In this document: positions 13,681-16,512 of the stretch, piece after piece
Layout of the letters: each line of letters begins with the position of its first letter
Position numbering within the stretch: the stretch's first letter is position 1
Assembly: GCA_902773065.1 (NCBI GenBank)
Contig: CACYDD010000376.1
Coordinates: 1 to 16,512, forward strand
Source of the DNA: an uncultured Ruminococcus sp.
GTDB taxonomy: Bacteria > Bacillota > Clostridia > Oscillospirales > Acutalibacteraceae
Direction: 5' to 3'
Length of the DNA stretch: 16,512 nucleotides
Translations under genes and position numbers: made by a program
Notes under the pieces: generated by a model
Database searches by the model: none
Seen by the model: only the letters and a program-made list of their open reading frames with translations
Told to the model about the DNA's origin: nothing

Positions 13681-13925
13681 GGGGAAATGGGGATTTTGGG
13701 GATATTTTTAAAAAGTACCTCTGCCCCTATATATATTTTTTTAAAAAAATTCGCTAATCTTTGGGGTATAGAACGGTTTGTAAAAACTCCCCATTTTCCC
13801 CACCTTATTTCGCAATCTCCGCTAAAAATCTATGGTTTCAGATGGGGAGTTTTCTTTTCAGCTGTCTTTTCGATGGGGAAAAACGGTCAAAAAATTGGGA
13901 GTTTTATTTGTGATTTCCCCACCTT
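13678..13925. repeat. Block of G-run and C-run inverted and direct repeats
   Basis: AAAACTCCCCAT (13783-13794) is the exact reverse complement of ATGGGGAGTTTT (13842-13853). TTTCCCCACCTT occurs exactly at 13795-13806 and 13914-13925. Runs of G at 13680-13701 are complementary to the C-rich 13787-13803. The origin is unknown. Confidence 0.55.
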
Positions 13926-13935
13926 TGCCACAAAA

Positions 13936-14056
13936 CAATGTGCAATGTACAATGAATAGCATGGAGGAGTTTATTTCCCCCACGCCGCCATTGCATATTG
14001 TATATTGAAAAAAATCGGTCGGAAAGATGTACTCTCCGACCATAATATGCAATGAA
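13936..14056. repeat. Heptamer-armed element enclosing the plsY terminator
   Basis: The left arm is CAATGTG, CAATGTA, CAATGAA, TAGCATG (13936-13963). The opposing arm is CATTGCA, TATTGTA, TATTGAA (13989-14009), preceded by CCACGCCGC. A further related piece, ATATGCAATGAA (14045-14056), lies beyond the terminator. The 16-mer at 13980-13995 is identical to 8715-8730. Confidence 0.65.
14008..14041 (-). terminator. Intrinsic terminator of plsY
   Basis: On the minus strand GGTCGGA / TCCGACC forms a perfect 7-bp stem with an 11-nt loop, followed by GA and a run of seven T residues, 25 bp after the plsY stop codon. Confidence 0.82.
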
Positions 14057-14066
14057 TTTGTATTTG

Positions 14067-14789
14067 TTACGATTGTTTCTTGTCGGTGATCTTCTTTTCC
14101 GTACCGTCAAGAATACGTTTGATATTGTCCTTATGCTTGATGATGATAGCCGCTCCGTTGATGAAGGTCAGAACAAAGACGCAGACAATAAACATCGGTG
14201 TCGGGAAGACAGGCGGTGAAAGGAAGGGAAGAAATCCTATGCTGTCAAGCAGTCTGACACCTGCCGCAAGAAACGGATAGCTTCCTGCACAAACCAGTGA
14301 GCATTTGGAAATCGTTTTCGTTATTGCAAACATTACCGCAAACACCAGCAGTTCCAGAACCAATACTCTCCAGTCAGTCATAATAATGACCGCCGCTGTG
14401 GTAACAACACTCTTGCCGCCCTTGAACTTATAGTAAATCGGGAACATATGCCCCAGAACAGCAAACAGACCCGCTATGTACATCAGTAATGCCCTGATTT
14501 GTAATTCTTCCTCTGTGCTGAAATTCAGCGTCAGAAGATACGGTATCAGAATCGACACAACGCCTTTCAGAAAATCTCCGACAAAGGTAATAATGGCAGG
14601 TCCTTTTCCCACACAGCGCAGAACATTGGTAAATCCTGCATTTCCGCTTCCGAGTTTTCGGATATCCTCATGCTTTACAATTCCTGTCACAATAATCGAT
14701 GTATTGACACTGCTGACAAGATAGGCACATACTGCCGCAATCAGTGCCAGATGCCAGTATTTTGTAAAAAATTCAGTTAACAATTCCAA
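14067..14789 (-). CDS. plsY: Acyl-phosphate:glycerol-3-phosphate acyltransferase
   Basis: PlsY transfers the acyl chain of acyl-phosphate to glycerol-3-phosphate, giving lysophosphatidic acid at the membrane, the first step of phospholipid synthesis. All three family motifs are present in the 240-residue protein: GSGNAGFTN (47-55), G113-H-x-F-P with K121-F-K-G-G-K126, and H219-x2-N222-I-x-R225-x3-G229-x-E231. About seven hydrophobic segments are seen, somewhat more sequence than the usual 200 residues. The start is TTG at 14789, with AGGAAAGG 10 nt upstream; an ATG in the leader is out of frame and stops at once. It follows der on the same strand after 131 bp, an order common in Firmicutes, but here a heptamer element lies between. 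A strong terminator follows. Confidence 0.92.
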   Translation of the reverse strand: MELLTEFFTKYWHLALIAAVCAYLVSSVNTSIIVTGIVKHEDIRKLGSGNAGFTNVLRCVGKGPAIITFVGDFLKGVVSILIPYLLTLNFSTEEELQIRALLMYIAGLFAVLGHMFPIYYKFKGGKSVVTTAAVIIMTDWRVLVLELLVFAVMFAITKTISKCSLVCAGSYPFLAAGVRLLDSIGFLPFLSPPVFPTPMFIVCVFVLTFINGAAIIIKHKDNIKRILDGTEKKITDKKQS

Positions 14790-14815
14790 TTATATCATAC
14801 CTTTCCTAAATTAAA

Positions 14816-14916
14816 GGATTTAGGATTCAGGATTCAGAATTCATGTTCGCTGTTATCTGACTTATACCTACAGTACTAATCTCTGTCACCTAAATCCTAG
14901 CCCCTAGTCCCTTATA
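14816..14916. repeat. Heptamer-armed inverted repeat between der and plsY
   Basis: The left arm is GGATTTA, GGATTCA, GGATTCA, GAATTCA (14816-14843). The right arm is CCTAAAT, CCTAGCC, CCTAGTC, CCTTATA (14889-14916), the approximate complement. The 45-bp centre is unrelated sequence. The right arm ends 4 bp before the der stop codon at 14921. Confidence 0.75.
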
Positions 14917-14920
14917 ACTA

Positions 14921-16249
14921 TTATTTCTTTTCATCACTGCGTTCCCTTATCACAAAACGAATCGGTGTTCCCTGCATACCGAAAGTTTCACGGATACGGT
15001 TTTCAAGATATCTTTGATATGAAAAATGGAATAACTCCGCATTATTCACAAAAAATACAAATGTCGGCGGCTTTACGGAGGCTTGTGTGACATACATGAT
15101 TTTCAGCCTTCTGCCCTTGTCTGTCGGCGGCTGAACTCTTGCCGTTGCTTCCGCAAGAAGATCGTTGAGCATACCTGTTGTAATTCTCATCGCCGCAGAA
15201 TTCACTACCGTTACGATCAGCTCAAACAGTCTGTCCAGTCTCTGACCTGTTTTCGCAGAGATAAAGATGAACGGCGCATAAGACATATAGGCAAATTCCG
15301 TTTCCAGCTTCTTGCGGTATTCATTCATTGTCTTGTCGTCTTTTTCTACAGCGTCCCACTTATTCACAGCAATAATACAAGCCTTTCCCGATTCATGTGC
15401 CAATCCTGCGATTTTGGTATCCTGCTCGGTAACACCTGTTACCGCATCGATCATAATGACACATACATCACTGCGCTCGATTGCCATTTTCGCACGGATA
15501 ATACTGTATTTTTCGATCTCGTCCTCCACCTTACTCTTTCTCCTGATACCTGCGGTATCGGTCAGGCGGAATCTTCCGTACTTGTTCTCTATTGTAGAAT
15601 CGATACTGTCTCTTGTCGTGCCCGCAATATTGGAAACAATACAGCGGTTTTCGCCTGTAATTTTATTGATGAGCGAGGATTTTCCTGCATTCGGTCTGCC
15701 AATAACTGCTACCTTAATGGCATCATCCTCTTCCTCTGCTTCTCCCTCTTCGGGCAGGTTTTCAAAAACGGCATCCAGAAGGTCGCCCGTGCCGTGACCG
15801 TGTACAGACGATACCTGGATCGGGTCGCCCAGCCCCAGATTATAGAATTCGTAAAAGGCAGGGTCAGGCTCTCCGATTCTGTCACATTTATTCACGCAAA
15901 GTACGATAGGTCTGCCGCTTTTTTGCAGCATTAACGCAACCTCTTCATCAGTCGCTACTACACCGCTTTTGACGTCTGTCACAAACACAATGACATCTGC
16001 CGCATCGATTGCCAGCTCTGCCTGTCGACGCATTTGTTTTAATATGATATCATCGGAATACGGCTCGATTCCTCCTGTATCTACGACAGAAATTTTTCTG
16101 TTTCTCCATTCACATTCTCCGAAAATTCTGTCCCTTGTCACGCCCGGGGTATCATTGACGATTGCAACACGCTCGCCAATAAGTTTATTAAAAAGTGTTG
16201 ATTTGCCGACATTAGGTCTGCCGACAATCGCTACTACAGGAATTGCCAC
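14921..16249 (-). CDS. der: Ribosome-assembly GTPase Der (EngA)
   Basis: Der is a tandem GTPase needed for 50S ribosome assembly. The 442-residue protein has two GTPase domains and a C-terminal KH-like domain. Numbered from the GTG start, domain 1 has GRPNVGKS (10-17), DTGG (57-60) and NKCD (120-123); domain 2 has GRPNAGKS (184-191), DTAG (231-234), NKWD (296-299) and SAK (331-333). An acidic linker (EEGEAEEEDD) joins them. I choose the GTG at 16249: AAGGAGG lies 7 nt before it, but only 1 nt before the ATG at 16255, and the product then begins MAIPVVAIVGRPN as in relatives. An intrinsic terminator sits between rpmF and der, so der either reads through or uses a promoter not seen here. plsY follows. 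Confidence 0.95.
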   Translation of the reverse strand: MAIPVVAIVGRPNVGKSTLFNKLIGERVAIVNDTPGVTRDRIFGECEWRNRKISVVDTGGIEPYSDDIILKQMRRQAELAIDAADVIVFVTDVKSGVVATDEEVALMLQKSGRPIVLCVNKCDRIGEPDPAFYEFYNLGLGDPIQVSSVHGHGTGDLLDAVFENLPEEGEAEEEDDAIKVAVIGRPNAGKSSLINKITGENRCIVSNIAGTTRDSIDSTIENKYGRFRLTDTAGIRRKSKVEDEIEKYSIIRAKMAIERSDVCVIMIDAVTGVTEQDTKIAGLAHESGKACIIAVNKWDAVEKDDKTMNEYRKKLETEFAYMSYAPFIFISAKTGQRLDRLFELIVTVVNSAAMRITTGMLNDLLAEATARVQPPTDKGRRLKIMYVTQASVKPPTFVFFVNNAELFHFSYQRYLENRIRETFGMQGTPIRFVIRERSDEKK

Positions 16250-16265
16250 ATTCATTCCTCCTTGT

Positions 16266-16301
16266 AAAAAATATAGAGAAGGAGTCAGCTCCTTCTCTAT
16301 A
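16266..16301 (-). terminator. Intrinsic terminator between rpmF and der
   Basis: On the minus strand a perfect 13-bp stem (16289-16301 with 16272-16284) around a 4-nt loop is followed by six T residues. It begins 12 bp after the rpmF stop codon and ends right before the der ribosome binding site, so der expression must depend on read-through or on an unseen promoter. Confidence 0.9.
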
Positions 16302-16313
16302 ACACTTTTGCCG

Positions 16314-16496
16314 TTAAGCCTCTGTGTTGATTACAACTCTGCCTTTATAGATACCGCAGCTTGTGCAGGCTCTGTGAGCAAGCTTATATTCGCCGCAGTT
16401 CGGGCACTTTGCAAGTGCAGGAGCGTCAAGCTTCCATACTGATGAACGTCTCTTATCTCTTCTTGCTTTAGAAGTTTTTCTCTTAGGTACTGCCAT
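16314..16496 (-). CDS. rpmF: 50S ribosomal protein L32 (zinc form)
   Basis: The 60-residue protein starts MAVPKRKTSKARRDKRRSS, the L32 opening, and has a zinc ribbon C31-x2-C34-x9-C44-x2-C47. All four cysteines are kept, so this is the zinc-binding (C+) form rather than the cysteine-less one made under zinc limitation. A strong AAGGAGG ribosome binding site at 16505-16511 is 8 nt before the ATG. The promoter and any upstream partner (often a YceD/DUF177 gene) lie beyond the window edge. der follows on the same strand after a terminator. Confidence 0.97.
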   Translation of the reverse strand: MAVPKRKTSKARRDKRRSSVWKLDAPALAKCPNCGEYKLAHRACTSCGIYKGRVVINTEA

Positions 16497-16512
16497 TTCA
16501 ATAACCTCCTTG

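Larger units (their letters stand above)
13506..14066. other. Long gene-free region with G/C-run repeats and heptamer arms
   Basis: These 561 bp lie between plsY and cvpA. They hold the cvpA promoter, three heptamer arms, a block of inverted and direct repeats rich in GGGG and CCCC runs (13678-13925), and the plsY terminator. An open frame at 13594-13959 encodes a product dominated by the repeats and is not supported as a gene. Confidence 0.7.

Noticed and set aside
13674..13701. G-quadruplex from G runs
   Set aside because: Only three close runs of four or more G are present; the next is about 60 bp away, so a standard four-run motif is not met.
13594..13959. Open frame of 121 codons between cvpA and plsY
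   Set aside because: It lies wholly over the repeat block and heptamer arms, has no convincing ribosome binding site, and gives a product dominated by repeated Phe/Ile/Pro-rich stretches.

Overview
The window looks like chromosomal DNA from a low-to-medium GC Clostridia bacterium, most likely Oscillospiraceae and Ruminococcus-like. This is an inference from strong AAGGAGG-type ribosome binding sites, Firmicutes-type -10/-35 promoters, the gene families (ClpE-like unfoldase, MtaB, SEC-C-tagged methionine aminopeptidase, ABC-F ATPase, HPr-like protein) and the der-plsY gene order. No species can be named from the sequence alone.

Layout. Positions 1-1460 (minus) hold trmB followed by a lipoprotein gene that runs off the left edge. 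Positions 1749-2159 (plus) encode a small ferritin-like protein with several expected metal ligands missing, facing a four-helix membrane protein on the minus strand (2400-2855). A 484-bp gene-free stretch (2856-3339) holds interleaved inverted repeats and two copies of a hairpin-ended repeat; it precedes an ABC-F ATPase (3340-5247, plus). A short minus-strand gene (5339-5578) encodes an HPr-like protein without the catalytic histidine. Then come mtaB (5850-7142, plus), a 60-residue membrane protein, and a lone aminoglycoside-phosphotransferase-fold kinase (7757-8500). From 8757 to the right edge all genes are on the minus strand. In transcription order they are rpmF, der, plsY, cvpA, pgsA, a zinc-finger ClpE-like ATPase, and map. 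Well-formed promoters precede cvpA, the ClpE-like gene, map and the HPr-like gene, and intrinsic terminators follow rpmF, plsY, the ClpE-like gene, the HPr-like gene and the ferritin-like gene.

Most genes are housekeeping: tRNA modification (TrmB, MtaB), translation (L32, Der, ABC-F), phospholipid synthesis (PlsY, PgsA), N-terminal methionine removal (Map) and protein quality control (ClpE-like). They do not form one dedicated pathway.

The most unusual material is between the genes. Two repeat systems recur. The first is a unit of roughly 75-95 bp ending in GCGCGAA(TT), a short spacer and a GC-rich hairpin; the stem sequence differs between copies but pairing is kept (3073-3150, 3171-3266, inverted at 1602-1676, possibly decayed near 5607-5644). 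The second is a set of arms built of tandem 7-bp words, usually in inverted pairs, that sit against gene ends and in one case supply the last codons and the stop codon (697-801, 2163-2405, 8576-8758, 13653-14056, 14816-14916). I see no CRISPR array, phage module, toxin-antitoxin pair, transposase or defence operon.
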